A stretch of DNA of 53,981 nt, from contig JAZODA010000080.1 of the NCBI GenBank assembly GCA_045596745.1, positions 1 to 53,981 of the forward strand. The letters are read 5' to 3'. A program made the position numbers and the translations under genes. Positions 41,003-49,628 of the stretch are shown piece after piece. The notes under the pieces are model-generated. The model was given only the letters and a program-made list of their open reading frames with translations, was not told where the DNA came from and searched no databases. The DNA is from RGIG3009 sp045596745. GTDB lineage: Bacteria; Bacillota; Clostridia; Oscillospirales; Acutalibacteraceae. Position 1 is the first letter of the stretch. Each line of letters starts with the position of its first letter.

Positions 41003-42053
41003 ACTGGTAAGAAATCTGATTGATACGCTGGACAGCGCTCATACGTTGTCGGTGGAACAATATGAACAGCTGATTATCGGGTACTCGCCGGCAGCGGCGG
41101 AGTATGCCGCACGAAAAGCCGAAGCGGTGCGCAAGAGCGTTTTTGGAAATGCCGTGTTTATCCGCGGACTGATTGAGGTCAGCAACCTTTGTCGCAACGA
41201 TTGCTTTTACTGCGGTATCCGTTGCTCGAACGAGCGGTGTGATCGGTATCGCTTGACGGCGGCGCAGATTCTCGAATGTTGCGATGAGGGATATGCGCTC
41301 GGTTTTCGGACGTTTGTGATGCAAGGCGGCGAAGGCTGCTTTACGGCGGAGGAAATCGCCGATACGGTGCGCGAAATCAAATCGCGGTATCCCGATTGCG
41401 CTGTGACCTTGTCACTCGGTGAGTACAGCAAAGAGGATTACAGCCTGATGCGAGTGGCGGGGGCGGATCGCTATCTGCTTCGTCACGAAACCGCCGACCG
41501 TGAGCACTACGGGCGGCTGCACCCTGCGTCGATGTCGTTTGATGAGAGAATGCGTTGTTTGCAGGATCTTCGGTCACTCGGGTTTCAGGTTGGCTGCGGA
41601 TTTATGGTCGGTTCTCCGTACCAGACCGCCCATCATCTGGCAAAGGATTTGAAGTTTGTGGAGGAGTTTGCTCCCGAGATGTGCGGTATCGGCCCGTTTA
41701 TTCCGCAAAAGGATACGCCGTTCGGTGAGCATCCTGCGGGAACGGCGGAACTGACAGTGTACTTGTTATCGCTGCTTCGTCTGATTCATCCGCGGTTGCT
41801 TCTTCCGGCGACCACCGCGCTCGGTACGATTCAAAACGATGGGCGAGAGCGTGGCGTTCGTGCCGGAGCAAACGTGATTATGCCGAATCTGTCGCCGCTG
41901 TCGGAGCGCAAGAAGTATGCGCTGTATGATAATAAACTGTCCAGCGGCGATGAATCGGCGCAGGCGGTGGCACATCTGCGCGAGAGTATGCGCCGCATTG
42001 GTTATGAAGTCGTTGTATCTCGGGGCGATCACCCCGATGTTTATGCACAGTAA
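40995..42053 (+). CDS. hydE: [FeFe]-hydrogenase maturase, radical SAM
   Basis: A 352-aa radical SAM enzyme that takes part in building the dithiomethylamine-bridged two-iron subcluster of [FeFe]-hydrogenase. The SAM cluster motif is C66-x3-C70-x2-C73 (LCRNDCFYCGIRC). Also seen: FRTFVMQGGEG, YLLRHETADREHYGRLHP, CGFMVGSPYQT and GIGPFIPQKDTPF. ATG 40995 lies within the end of the preceding gene (overlap of eight bases); no strong ribosome site is present, so translation is probably coupled. Confidence 0.95.
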   Translation: MTELVRNLIDTLDSAHTLSVEQYEQLIIGYSPAAAEYAARKAEAVRKSVFGNAVFIRGLIEVSNLCRNDCFYCGIRCSNERCDRYRLTAAQILECCDEGYALGFRTFVMQGGEGCFTAEEIADTVREIKSRYPDCAVTLSLGEYSKEDYSLMRVAGADRYLLRHETADREHYGRLHPASMSFDERMRCLQDLRSLGFQVGCGFMVGSPYQTAHHLAKDLKFVEEFAPEMCGIGPFIPQKDTPFGEHPAGTAELTVYLLSLLRLIHPRLLLPATTALGTIQNDGRERGVRAGANVIMPNLSPLSERKKYALYDNKLSSGDESAQAVAHLRESMRRIGYEVVVSRGDHPDVYAQ

Positions 42054-42070
42054 GAAAAGAGGTATGTACT

Positions 42071-43519
42071 ATGGCAATCTACAATCCGAAATCCCTCAAA
42101 GCTGAGGAGTTTATCAATCACGAGGAAATCCTCGATACCATCAAGTATGCCGAGGAAAACAAGAACAACATCGAGCTTATCGATGCCATTTTGGAGAAGG
42201 CACGTCCGAAAAAGACTGCGGACGGCGTGCATTGCGAGGGCTTGACCCACCGCGAAGCGTCGGTGCTGCTGGCGTGCGATATCCCCGAAAAGGTGCAGGA
42301 GATGTACCGCCTGGCGGAGGAGATTAAGCTTTCCTTCTACGGCAACCGCATCGTGATGTTTGCGCCGCTCTATCTGTCCAACTACTGTGTCAACGGCTGT
42401 GTGTACTGCCCGTACCACCTGAAGAACAAGCACATCGCTCGTAAAAAGCTGACGCAGGAAGAGGTGCGCCGCGAGGTTATCGCTTTGCAGGACATGGGTC
42501 ACAAGCGTCTGGCCATCGAGGCGGGCGAGGACCCTGTCAACAATCCTATCGAGTATATTCTTGAGTGCATCAATACCATCTACTCGGTACATCACAAGAA
42601 CGGCGACATCCGCCGCGTGAACGTCAACATCGCTGCCACTACGGTGGAAAACTATCGCAAGCTCAAGGATGCGGGTATCGGTACGTACATCCTGTTCCAG
42701 GAGACCTACCACAAAAAGAGCTATCTCGAGCTGCATCCCACCGGCCCGAAGCACGACTATGACTACCACACCGAAGCGATGGACCGTGCTATGCAGGGTG
42801 GCATTGACGACGTGGGTCTGGGCGTGTTGTTCGGCTTGGAACTGTATAAGTACGAGTTTGCCGGTTTGCTGATGCATGCCGAGCATCTGGAAGCGGTTCA
42901 CGGCGTCGGTCCGCACACCATCAGTGTGCCGCGTCTCAAGCGCGCCGATGACATCGACCCCGATGCGTTTGACAACGGCCTCAGCGACGATATCTTCGAG
43001 AAAATCATCGCTTGCATCCGTATTGCCGTGCCGTACACCGGTATGATTATCTCCACTCGTGAGAGCCAGGAGGTGCGCGCCCGCGCACTGAAGCTGGGTA
43101 TCTCCCAGATTAGCGGCGCTTCTCGCACGTCGGTTGGCGGCTACACCGAGGAAGAGCGTCCGCACGATTCCGAGCAGTTTGACGTTTCGGATCAGCGCAC
43201 GCTGGATGAGGTGGTAAACTGGCTGATGAAGCTTGGATACATTCCGTCGTTCTGCACGGCGTGCTACCGTGAGGGACGCACCGGCGACCGCTTTATGTCG
43301 CTTTGCAAGAACGGTCAGATTCAGAACTGCTGCCACCCCAACGCGCTGATGACGCTGACGGAGTACCTGGTTGACTACGCCAGCGAGGAAACGAAAGAGG
43401 TTGGCTTTGGTTTGGTGGAACGCGAACTGTTTAACATTCCGAAAATCAAGGTGCGCGGCATCGCGTCGCAGAATATCGAGGACATCAAGGCTTCCAATCG
43501 CCGCGATTTCCGTTTTTAA
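42071..43519 (+). CDS. hydG: [FeFe]-hydrogenase maturase, tyrosine lyase
   Basis: A 482-aa radical SAM enzyme cleaving tyrosine to give CO and cyanide ligands of the hydrogenase active site. SAM cluster C106-x3-C110-x2-C113 (YCVNGCVYCPYH). The C-terminal second-cluster part contains CTACYREGRTGDRFMSLCKN and GQIQNCCHPNALMT. ATG 42071 follows AGAGGT. Codons are strongly C-ending, suggesting high expression. It lies 17 bases after hydE and 17 before hydF. Confidence 0.96.
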   Translation: MAIYNPKSLKAEEFINHEEILDTIKYAEENKNNIELIDAILEKARPKKTADGVHCEGLTHREASVLLACDIPEKVQEMYRLAEEIKLSFYGNRIVMFAPLYLSNYCVNGCVYCPYHLKNKHIARKKLTQEEVRREVIALQDMGHKRLAIEAGEDPVNNPIEYILECINTIYSVHHKNGDIRRVNVNIAATTVENYRKLKDAGIGTYILFQETYHKKSYLELHPTGPKHDYDYHTEAMDRAMQGGIDDVGLGVLFGLELYKYEFAGLLMHAEHLEAVHGVGPHTISVPRLKRADDIDPDAFDNGLSDDIFEKIIACIRIAVPYTGMIISTRESQEVRARALKLGISQISGASRTSVGGYTEEERPHDSEQFDVSDQRTLDEVVNWLMKLGYIPSFCTACYREGRTGDRFMSLCKNGQIQNCCHPNALMTLTEYLVDYASEETKEVGFGLVERELFNIPKIKVRGIASQNIEDIKASNRRDFRF

Positions 43520-43536
43520 GCAAAGGAGAGGGTCGT

Positions 43537-44730
43537 ATGAGCCTCAATGAACAAGTCTCCGCCGAACGGCTGCATATTGGCTTTTTCGGCCTGCGTAATG
43601 CCGGTAAATCCAGTGTTGTCAATGCGGTTACCAATCAGGCGCTGTCGCTGGTGTCGGATGTGAAAGGTACAACCACCGACCCCGTGAAAAAGTCGATGGA
43701 ATTGTTGCCGCTCGGCCCGGTCGTTATCATCGATACGCCGGGTATCGACGACGAGGGTGAACTCGGTATGCAGCGTGTCCGCCGTGCAATGCAGGTGCTG
43801 GATCAGGTGGATTTGGCAGTGCTGGTGGTGGACGCGACAAAGGGCCTTTCCGACGATGATAATCGTCTGATTGCCGCTTTTGAGACGAAGAAAGTGCCGT
43901 ACCTGACCGTCTACAACAAGGCGGATCTTTTGGAAACTGTACCGACTTCGGATGCGCGCATCCGCTATGTCAGCGCGGCAAACGGCGTGGGCATCCATGA
44001 ACTGCGTGAAGCGATGGGTGCTTTGGCAAAAACCGAAGAGAATACCAAACGGCTTGTGTCGGACCTTCTGTCGGTGAACGATACGGTTGTGCTTGTTGTT
44101 CCGATTGATTCTGCCGCACCGAAAGGGCGTCTGATTCTGCCGCAACAGCAGACCATCCGTGATGTGCTGGACAGTGGTGCCACCGCTGTGGTAACGCGCG
44201 ATACCGAACTTGCCGATACACTGGAACGGCTGAAAGCGCCGCCACGTATGGTGATTACCGATTCGCAGGCGTTCGGGAAAGTGAACCGACTGGTGCCGCC
44301 CTCGGTGCCGTTGACGTCGTTTTCTATTCTGTTTGCTCGCTACAAAGGCGATCTCGACGGTGCGGTGCGCGGCGCGCGACAGCTGGATGCGCTGCAGGAT
44401 GGGGATACGGTGCTGATTTCGGAAGGCTGTACTCATCATCGCCAGTGCGGTGACATCGGCACGGTGAAGCTTCCTGCCTGGATTCGGGAACATACGGGAC
44501 GAAACCTGAACTTCGAGTTCACGTCGGGCGGCGAATTCCCGGAGGATTTGTCCCGCTTTGCACTGGTGGTTCACTGCGGCGGCTGTATGCTGAATGAACG
44601 TGAAATGAAGTCTCGCATTCGTCGCTGTGCCGAGTGCGGCGTGCCGATTACCAATTACGGTATTGCCATCGCGCAAATCAACGGCATTTTGGCGCGGTCG
44701 GTCGAGCCTTTCCCGGAAATCGATTACTGA
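43537..44730 (+). CDS. hydF: [FeFe]-hydrogenase maturation GTPase and scaffold
   Basis: A 397-aa GTPase with a 4Fe-4S cluster that carries the two-iron precursor to the hydrogenase. G1 is GLRNAGKSS near residue 16, switch region KGTTTDPV, G3 IDTPGIDDEGE, G4 NKADL. The C-terminal cluster motif CxH...HCxxC is C298-x-H300 (EGCTHHRQCG) and H346-C347-x2-C350 (HCGGC). ATG 43537 follows AAAGGAGAGG. It completes hydE-hydG-hydF. Confidence 0.96.
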   Translation: MSLNEQVSAERLHIGFFGLRNAGKSSVVNAVTNQALSLVSDVKGTTTDPVKKSMELLPLGPVVIIDTPGIDDEGELGMQRVRRAMQVLDQVDLAVLVVDATKGLSDDDNRLIAAFETKKVPYLTVYNKADLLETVPTSDARIRYVSAANGVGIHELREAMGALAKTEENTKRLVSDLLSVNDTVVLVVPIDSAAPKGRLILPQQQTIRDVLDSGATAVVTRDTELADTLERLKAPPRMVITDSQAFGKVNRLVPPSVPLTSFSILFARYKGDLDGAVRGARQLDALQDGDTVLISEGCTHHRQCGDIGTVKLPAWIREHTGRNLNFEFTSGGEFPEDLSRFALVVHCGGCMLNEREMKSRIRRCAECGVPITNYGIAIAQINGILARSVEPFPEIDY

Positions 44731-44742
44731 GGAGGCAAAAAC

Positions 44743-45003
44743 GTGGAAAACAATTACTCGTATTTCAAAAACACGGCGTGTGAATATTTTCCGTGTCACA
44801 AGCTGGAGGGCGATTTCTTTAACTGCCTGTTTTGCTATTGCCCCTTGTATGCGTTGGGTGAAGCATGCGGAGGCGGATTCACCTACACACCGCAAGGCAT
44901 CAAGGATTGCTCAAATTGCACCATTCCGCACGATGAGGGCGGATATCTGTACATCGTATCCAAATTTGAGGAAGTTGCCAAAATAGCGGCAAAGAAGCCT
45001 TAA
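44743..45003 (+). CDS. Cysteine-rich small metal-binding-type protein
   Basis: An 86-aa protein starting at GTG 44743 behind GAGGAGG. Eight cysteines fall in pairs typical of the Cys-rich small domain family (PF04071 type): CEYFPCH, CLFCYCPLY, EACGG and CSNCTIPH. A zinc or Fe-S site is likely. Family members often sit near cofactor-biosynthesis genes, especially for cobalamin; here its place 12 bases after hydF suggests a helper in hydrogenase maturation or metal supply (inference). Confidence 0.82.
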   Translation: MENNYSYFKNTACEYFPCHKLEGDFFNCLFCYCPLYALGEACGGGFTYTPQGIKDCSNCTIPHDEGGYLYIVSKFEEVAKIAAKKP

Positions 45004-45010
45004 AAACGGC

Positions 45011-45046
45011 AAAAGCCGACAGGGAGAACCTGTCGGCTTTGTTTAT
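45011..45046. terminator. Bidirectional terminator between hyd and cit operons
   Basis: AAAGCCGACAGG/CCTGTCGGCTTT (45012-45023 with 45029-45040), loop GAGAA, with T and A runs. It serves the convergent hyd and citXG transcripts. Confidence 0.88.
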
Positions 45047-46368
45047 TTGTAGATGTCGTGCAGGAAATAGGTTACCGCCAGCAAATCGGCGCAACCGCCG
45101 GGAGATAATCGGCGGGCGATAAAGCGGTCGTCCAGTGCTTCTAACACGGCTATGCTCGGATGCGGATTAGCGGCAAGCAGTGCGGTCGCTTCGTCGGCGG
45201 CGAATTGCGCACCCTCTACACCGCCGCGATGGTACAGTGTGGTATCGGCTACGCGGGAAATCAGGTGCAACAGCGTCAGCGCACCGGCATAGGACTTTTC
45301 CAACCCCTCGTCAAGCAAGGCGCGATATACGGGGAGCGACACGGTGGCGACCGACGGCAAGCCGGTGGAAACCTCACCGCGTACACCGGTAAGTCCCAAT
45401 TGCGAGTACAGGCGTTCGCCGGCGGTGGCATCGCTAACAGCGGAAAAATCGTCGCTGACAGCACGATGTGTCAAAGCGGCGCATTCCGAAAGCACCGACA
45501 TAAGCGGCGCAAAAGGGGAGTTGGGTTTCCACAAACGTCCCAATGCACCGCATAACGTACCCAGTGTGAAAATAATGCCTTTATGCGTGTTAACACCGTT
45601 TGTCGCTGTAAGCATTGCCGATTCGGCGCGGATGCCCGCCTGTCTGAGCAGTGCAAATGCGTCTTCATGCCCCGATTCGGCGGTTTCCCGACCGATGGTG
45701 ACACATTCCTCGAAGTAAGGGCGCAATGCATTAGCGCTGGCAAGAAACGTATCGCGGGTCATATCGTTGTGACTGCCGTTGTTGCGACAATCAACCAGTC
45801 CCGGCTTCGGCGTGGTGTTGACTTCGTCAATGAGAGCCTGCACGGCAGTGTCGGCGATAGTGACAGCGTCAGCAGCGGCAAAGTGGTCATACAGGATGCG
45901 GTTGGTGACCGCCTGAAGCTCGGCGACAGTGTGCGTTCTTCCGGCTGCACAGGCGCGCCCTGGCGCGCCACATACCAGACAACCGCGCTGCGAGTGGCGC
46001 GGCAGCTTATGACCGTCGTGGTCAAGGACATCCATATCGAACAAGCGCCCCAACGGAGATGCTTCCTCAATGCCGATACACAGTTCCTTTAACGCGACAG
46101 CATCGGCGGCGACAGCAAGCAACGCTTCACACCCGGTGTCGGCTTGCTTTATCTCATAATGTAAAACAGATTCCTTCGGCAGTTTTTCTTTCAAAGCGGA
46201 AAGTCCGACAAAGAACCCTCGCTCGATGAGCGGAGATGTCTTTATCGGACCGGCGATATTCATGGTGAAAGAAATCAGGGGAGACTGATGGGCGCCGAGC
46301 AACGCCTGTTGGCGGGCGACCCGATCGTCACGTGCCTGCAGAATCTGCGAAAGGGTGACCTCCGCCAT
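45043..46368 (-). CDS. citXG: CitX-CitG fusion: citrate lyase prosthetic group synthesis and transfer
   Basis: A 441-aa fusion. The N-terminal ~165 residues are CitX, which transfers the phosphoribosyl-dephospho-CoA group to CitD (TLSQILQARDDRVARQQALL; RLFDMDVLDHDG; SQRGCLVCGAPGRACAAGRT). The rest is CitG, which makes the triphosphoribosyl precursor from ATP and dephospho-CoA (EVNTTPKPGLVDCRNNGSHN; GVNTHKGIIFTLGTLCGA). ATG 46368 has a GGAGG box. Such fusions are common in Firmicutes. It is the last gene of the minus-strand cit operon. Confidence 0.93.
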   Translation of the reverse strand: MAEVTLSQILQARDDRVARQQALLGAHQSPLISFTMNIAGPIKTSPLIERGFFVGLSALKEKLPKESVLHYEIKQADTGCEALLAVAADAVALKELCIGIEEASPLGRLFDMDVLDHDGHKLPRHSQRGCLVCGAPGRACAAGRTHTVAELQAVTNRILYDHFAAADAVTIADTAVQALIDEVNTTPKPGLVDCRNNGSHNDMTRDTFLASANALRPYFEECVTIGRETAESGHEDAFALLRQAGIRAESAMLTATNGVNTHKGIIFTLGTLCGALGRLWKPNSPFAPLMSVLSECAALTHRAVSDDFSAVSDATAGERLYSQLGLTGVRGEVSTGLPSVATVSLPVYRALLDEGLEKSYAGALTLLHLISRVADTTLYHRGGVEGAQFAADEATALLAANPHPSIAVLEALDDRFIARRLSPGGCADLLAVTYFLHDIYK

Positions 46369-46382
46369 AACGGCGCCTCCTT

Positions 46383-47324
46383 TTACAGAATCAGATCCGA
46401 TTGCTTCTGCTGCTGTTCATCCAGCCACTGCAGGTTCTTTTCGGCGTTGTCGCCTACACAGCCGACCAGCAGATACCGACGGCTGAAACGGTCGTAAATA
46501 AAGTGGTGAAGCAGGTGGAAGTTCTCAATCTTACCGGTGCGCGAGACGTGGATGCGTGGGCCGGTACAGACGTGCTTTTCGCCGTTGATTGAGATGTGGT
46601 GGTTATCCACGTAGGTGATGGGATAGTCGGCCGCAATCATATCGTTAACCTGTTTTTCAAGCGTCGGAATGTCGAAGCTGGGCTTGGTATCGGGGAAACT
46701 GATGACAAAGCCGTGACGCACGTCATCGTGACCGCAACGCGCAAGGTCTTCGGCAGGCATACAGAACTCGCAAAGGTCTTCGGCGGTGTGTGCCATCAGA
46801 CGATAGGTCAGGGATTCATAAACGGTGTTGCGGATTTCCTGCGGTTCGGGACCAAACAGAGTCGGACGGGCGATGAGAATCTGTTCGCCGACGCCGATAA
46901 GCAGGTTGGCATTGAAACCGAGCATGGGATACACCAAATCGAAATGCTCCACAATAACGCGCTTGCCGTTTTGAAGTGCCTCGCAAATGGCGTCGGCCAG
47001 AACGCTCATCTGGGTGAAGCCGTTTTCAAATCGGATGTCAACGTGATAGGTGTGCGGCGTAAAGAAGCCGACCTGAGAATCCTGTTCGAGCAACGGGAGT
47101 GGACGGACATAAACGCCGTCATCATCATTGGTCAGTTCCAAACCGGGGAACATACCGCGGATAAGTGCGCTCTTACCGGAGCCGGCTTCACCGATGATGC
47201 CGATGAGCTTGTCATACGGCGAAAGATACAGCTGTGCCAGCTGCATACCGAGTGCGTACATACGATTGTGTCCGCGCGGTGCGAAATAACTGCTGACAAT
47301 ATGGCTTTCCTGACGGTCTTTCAT
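46383..47324 (-). CDS. P-loop protein of the citrate lyase locus, function unknown
   Basis: A 313-aa protein with Walker A G45-EAGSGKS52 (GIIGEAGSGKSAL) and an acidic strand LELTNDDDG that may act as Walker B. The C-terminal third (GEKHVCTGPRIHVSRTGKIE; FHLLHHFIYDRFSRRYLLVG) has paired histidines and recalls the second additional domain of alanyl-tRNA synthetases. It is read between citXG and citC with gaps of 14 and 18 bases, so it very likely serves the pathway. Possible roles: nucleotide kinase or a regulator of lyase activation. I know of no proven function. ATG 47324 follows GGAGGG. Confidence 0.7.
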   Translation of the reverse strand: MKDRQESHIVSSYFAPRGHNRMYALGMQLAQLYLSPYDKLIGIIGEAGSGKSALIRGMFPGLELTNDDDGVYVRPLPLLEQDSQVGFFTPHTYHVDIRFENGFTQMSVLADAICEALQNGKRVIVEHFDLVYPMLGFNANLLIGVGEQILIARPTLFGPEPQEIRNTVYESLTYRLMAHTAEDLCEFCMPAEDLARCGHDDVRHGFVISFPDTKPSFDIPTLEKQVNDMIAADYPITYVDNHHISINGEKHVCTGPRIHVSRTGKIENFHLLHHFIYDRFSRRYLLVGCVGDNAEKNLQWLDEQQQKQSDLIL

Positions 47325-47342
47325 AGTAACACCCTCCGTTGT

Positions 47343-48311
47343 TTACAGAAATTCACGAGTGGTTTCGGGGACGAGAGCCATAGCGGCGGTTTTGTCGCCT
47401 GCATCCAACAAGCGGCGCACGGCACTGGCGCTGACAGCCTCTCCGTCCACGGTGTAACGCGGGATTTCGCAAAGCTGCACACCGCGCGGCGGCAGGTGCG
47501 CTTTCAGCGCTTCGTTGTACCGATTTGTCATCGGGGAAAACGGCTCGGTTCCGACAAAGCGTTTTTGAATACCAAAGCGGGGAACAAAGTATTTGGCGAA
47601 GATTTCAATATCCAGCAGGCACTGAACCTCTGTCGCTGCTTCGCGGTCCTTCAAGAAGTAGGTCGGGAAGGTGGCAGAGGAAATCAGGTACGGCCCGGTG
47701 GGGAGCACGGTGACATTTTCCAGATGTGCCGTTCCGCGGCGCACCATTTCCAGACGGTCGGCGGCAGAAAAGCGGCTGCGGTCTTCCGACAGTACGAAAA
47801 CGTACAACCGCTCACATTCGGCAGCGGCGGTTTCGATAAGATGCTGATGCCCATAGGTAAAGGGGTTAGCGTTCATAACAATCGCGCCGACAGTGCCGTG
47901 GCCGGTATCGTTCGGGAGCGTACTTAAAAAGTCTCCGATACCGTTTTGGCGATTTTCCATCAACAGTACGGTGTCGGTTTTGGCGACGGGATAGAAAAAC
48001 AGCGAGGAGAAAAGCAACTCGTTTCCGGGCTTAGTATAGAGGAACAGATGGTTATATCCCTCGCGAAACGCTTCGGCGCGAAGCGCGGTCAGGACAGTGG
48101 AAAGCAGGCCGTCGCCCTGTCGCGCAGGATCGACCGCCAGACATTTCAGCAGATTTCCGCAGCGCGAACCGGTAGCAACAACACAGTCATTGTCCCACAC
48201 CAGTATGGTTTGCTGAACGTCCTCGTCCGCTTGCAGACCGGTTTGTGCGAGAAGCTGCAGCCAACTGTTCTTTTTTTGGCCGGTAAGAACCGATACAATC
48301 TCTGTTTCCAT
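47343..48311 (-). CDS. citC: Citrate lyase ligase (acetylation of the lyase prosthetic group)
   Basis: A 322-aa protein that activates citrate lyase by acetylating the thiol of the CitD cofactor with acetate and ATP. The N-terminal ~130 residues are GNAT-like (LLKCLAVDPARQGDGLLSTV), the C-terminal part a nucleotidyltransferase with GAIVMNANPFTYGHQHLIE and VLSEDRSRFSAADRLEMVRR. ATG 48311 is placed by AAGG seven bases upstream; an ATG two codons earlier sits on top of that box. First gene of the minus-strand operon, divergent from citD. Confidence 0.93.
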   Translation of the reverse strand: METEIVSVLTGQKKNSWLQLLAQTGLQADEDVQQTILVWDNDCVVATGSRCGNLLKCLAVDPARQGDGLLSTVLTALRAEAFREGYNHLFLYTKPGNELLFSSLFFYPVAKTDTVLLMENRQNGIGDFLSTLPNDTGHGTVGAIVMNANPFTYGHQHLIETAAAECERLYVFVLSEDRSRFSAADRLEMVRRGTAHLENVTVLPTGPYLISSATFPTYFLKDREAATEVQCLLDIEIFAKYFVPRFGIQKRFVGTEPFSPMTNRYNEALKAHLPPRGVQLCEIPRYTVDGEAVSASAVRRLLDAGDKTAAMALVPETTREFL

Positions 48312-48347
48312 ACACATTCCTTGCCGTTTTGTTTTATCTGTAAATCC

Positions 48348-48375
48348 ATTATACATCATTCCGACGGATGTGCAA
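48348..48375 (-). promoter_or_regulatory. Promoter of the citC operon
   Basis: On the minus strand, TTGCAC (48375-48370), 16-bp spacer, perfect TATAAT (48353-48348), 37 bp before the citC start. Confidence 0.7.
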
Positions 48376-48403
48376 ACAAAAAAAGAAAAAAAGAGAAAAA
48401 GAA

Positions 48404-48432
48404 TTGCTTTTTAGGGCTTTGTGTTATACAAT
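48404..48432 (+). promoter_or_regulatory. Promoter of the citDEF operon
   Basis: TTGCTT (48404-48409), 17-bp spacer, TACAAT (48427-48432). GTTATA (48423-48428) and TATAAC (48449-48454) form an inverted pair around the likely start site; the same half-sites make the perfect palindrome at the GntR gene. Confidence 0.6.
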
Positions 48433-48477
48433 ATCACTGGATTGTTACTATAACTTTTACCAAAGGGGTAACGGCGT

Positions 48478-48747
48478 ATGGAAATTATCAAAGCTGCATC
48501 TGCCGGAACGATGGAGTCCAGCGACGCGTACATCGAAATCGAACCGTCGCAGGACGGCGTCACGATTCAGATTGAATCCATTGTGAAGGCGCAGTTCGGC
48601 GATGCGATTTGTGCATCGGTTGAAGAGGTGCTGAAAGACAACGGCGTGGACCGTGCACTGGTTCGCGTGGTGGATCGCGGTGCGTTGGATTGTGTTATCC
48701 GCGCTCGTATGGAAACCGCGATTCTTCGCGGAAAGGGGGAGCAGTAA
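48478..48747 (+). CDS. citD: Citrate lyase acyl carrier protein (gamma subunit)
   Basis: An 89-aa protein, the standard CitD size, carrying the phosphoribosyl-dephospho-CoA group on a serine, here S14 in SAGTMESSDAYIEI, which matches the modified serine position of known CitD proteins. The C-terminal half has VDRGALDCVIRARMETAI. ATG 48478 follows AAAGGGG. Its TAA shares a base with the ATG of citE (TAATG), so the two are coupled. Confidence 0.95.
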   Translation: MEIIKAASAGTMESSDAYIEIEPSQDGVTIQIESIVKAQFGDAICASVEEVLKDNGVDRALVRVVDRGALDCVIRARMETAILRGKGEQ

Positions 48748-49628
48748 TGAGCCGTAGTTTACTGTTTTTGCCCGGTAATACCCCCAATATGCTTATCAAC
48801 GGCAATTGCCTTGGTGCGGATGCCGTGATTTTCGATTTGGAGGATGCTGTTTCTCCAGCGGAAAAGGATGCCGCCCGCATTCTTGTGCGCAACACGTTGC
48901 GGTATATGGACTTTGAGGGCAGCGAGATGGTGGTGCGCATCAACGGCGTGGATACGCCGTTCTGGATGGCGGATATCGATGCGCTGGTTCCCGAAAAGCC
49001 GGCAATGCTGCTCGTGCCGAAGGTGGGCACGCTGCAGGATTTGCTCGCTGTAGATGCGTATCTGACCGAGGTCGAAAATCGCTGTGGCGTGACTGTGGGT
49101 ACGATTGGCTTGATTGCGTTGATTGAAACGGCGCTTGGCGTTGAAAACGCATACCTTATCGCTTCCGGTTGTTCTCGCCTGAAGGCGCTGTTTCTTGGCG
49201 CGGAAGATCTGACGGCCGACTTGCAGTGCAAGCGCACCAAAGAGGGGCGCGAAATTGAATATGCTCGTACGCGCCTTGTGGTGGCGGCACGCGCTGCCGG
49301 TGTCGAGGTGTATGATACGCCGTTTACCGATGTCAACGATGACGAGGGCGCGGAAGCGGACGCGGCGCTTGCAAAGGCTTTGGGCTTTACAGGTAAAGCG
49401 GCTATTGCACCGCGTCACATTGCAGGTATCAACCGTGTGTTCAGTCCTTCGGCTGCGGATATCGAGTATGCGTACGAAGTGCTGGATGCCATTCGTTTGG
49501 CGAAGGAGCAGGGCAAGGGTGCTATCGCTCTTCGCGGCAAGATGATTGACGCACCGATTGTGGCTCGCGCACAGCGCACCATTGCCGCAGCGGAGCAGCT
49601 TGGTCTGAACAGGAGGGATAACGGATGA
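48747..49628 (+). CDS. citE: Citrate lyase beta subunit (citryl-ACP lyase)
   Basis: A 293-aa TIM-barrel of the HpcH/CitE family, cleaving citryl-ACP to acetyl-ACP and oxaloacetate. Marks: RSLLFLPGNTPNML at the start, AVIFDLEDAVSPAEKDAAR with metal-site Glu/Asp, VVRINGVDTPFW, LLVPKVGT, ALIETALGVENAYLIA and FLGAEDLTADL. ATG 48747 follows GGGGGAGC and overlaps citD by one base; its own end overlaps citF (ATGA). Confidence 0.95.
   Translation: MSRSLLFLPGNTPNMLINGNCLGADAVIFDLEDAVSPAEKDAARILVRNTLRYMDFEGSEMVVRINGVDTPFWMADIDALVPEKPAMLLVPKVGTLQDLLAVDAYLTEVENRCGVTVGTIGLIALIETALGVENAYLIASGCSRLKALFLGAEDLTADLQCKRTKEGREIEYARTRLVVAARAAGVEVYDTPFTDVNDDEGAEADAALAKALGFTGKAAIAPRHIAGINRVFSPSAADIEYAYEVLDAIRLAKEQGKGAIALRGKMIDAPIVARAQRTIAAAEQLGLNRRDNG

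Noticed and set aside
45952..45969. Two GGCGCGCC palindromes 2 bp apart
   Set aside because: They encode the conserved CitX segment CGAPGRACAAG and are explained by codon choice; no sign of cloning or an attachment site.
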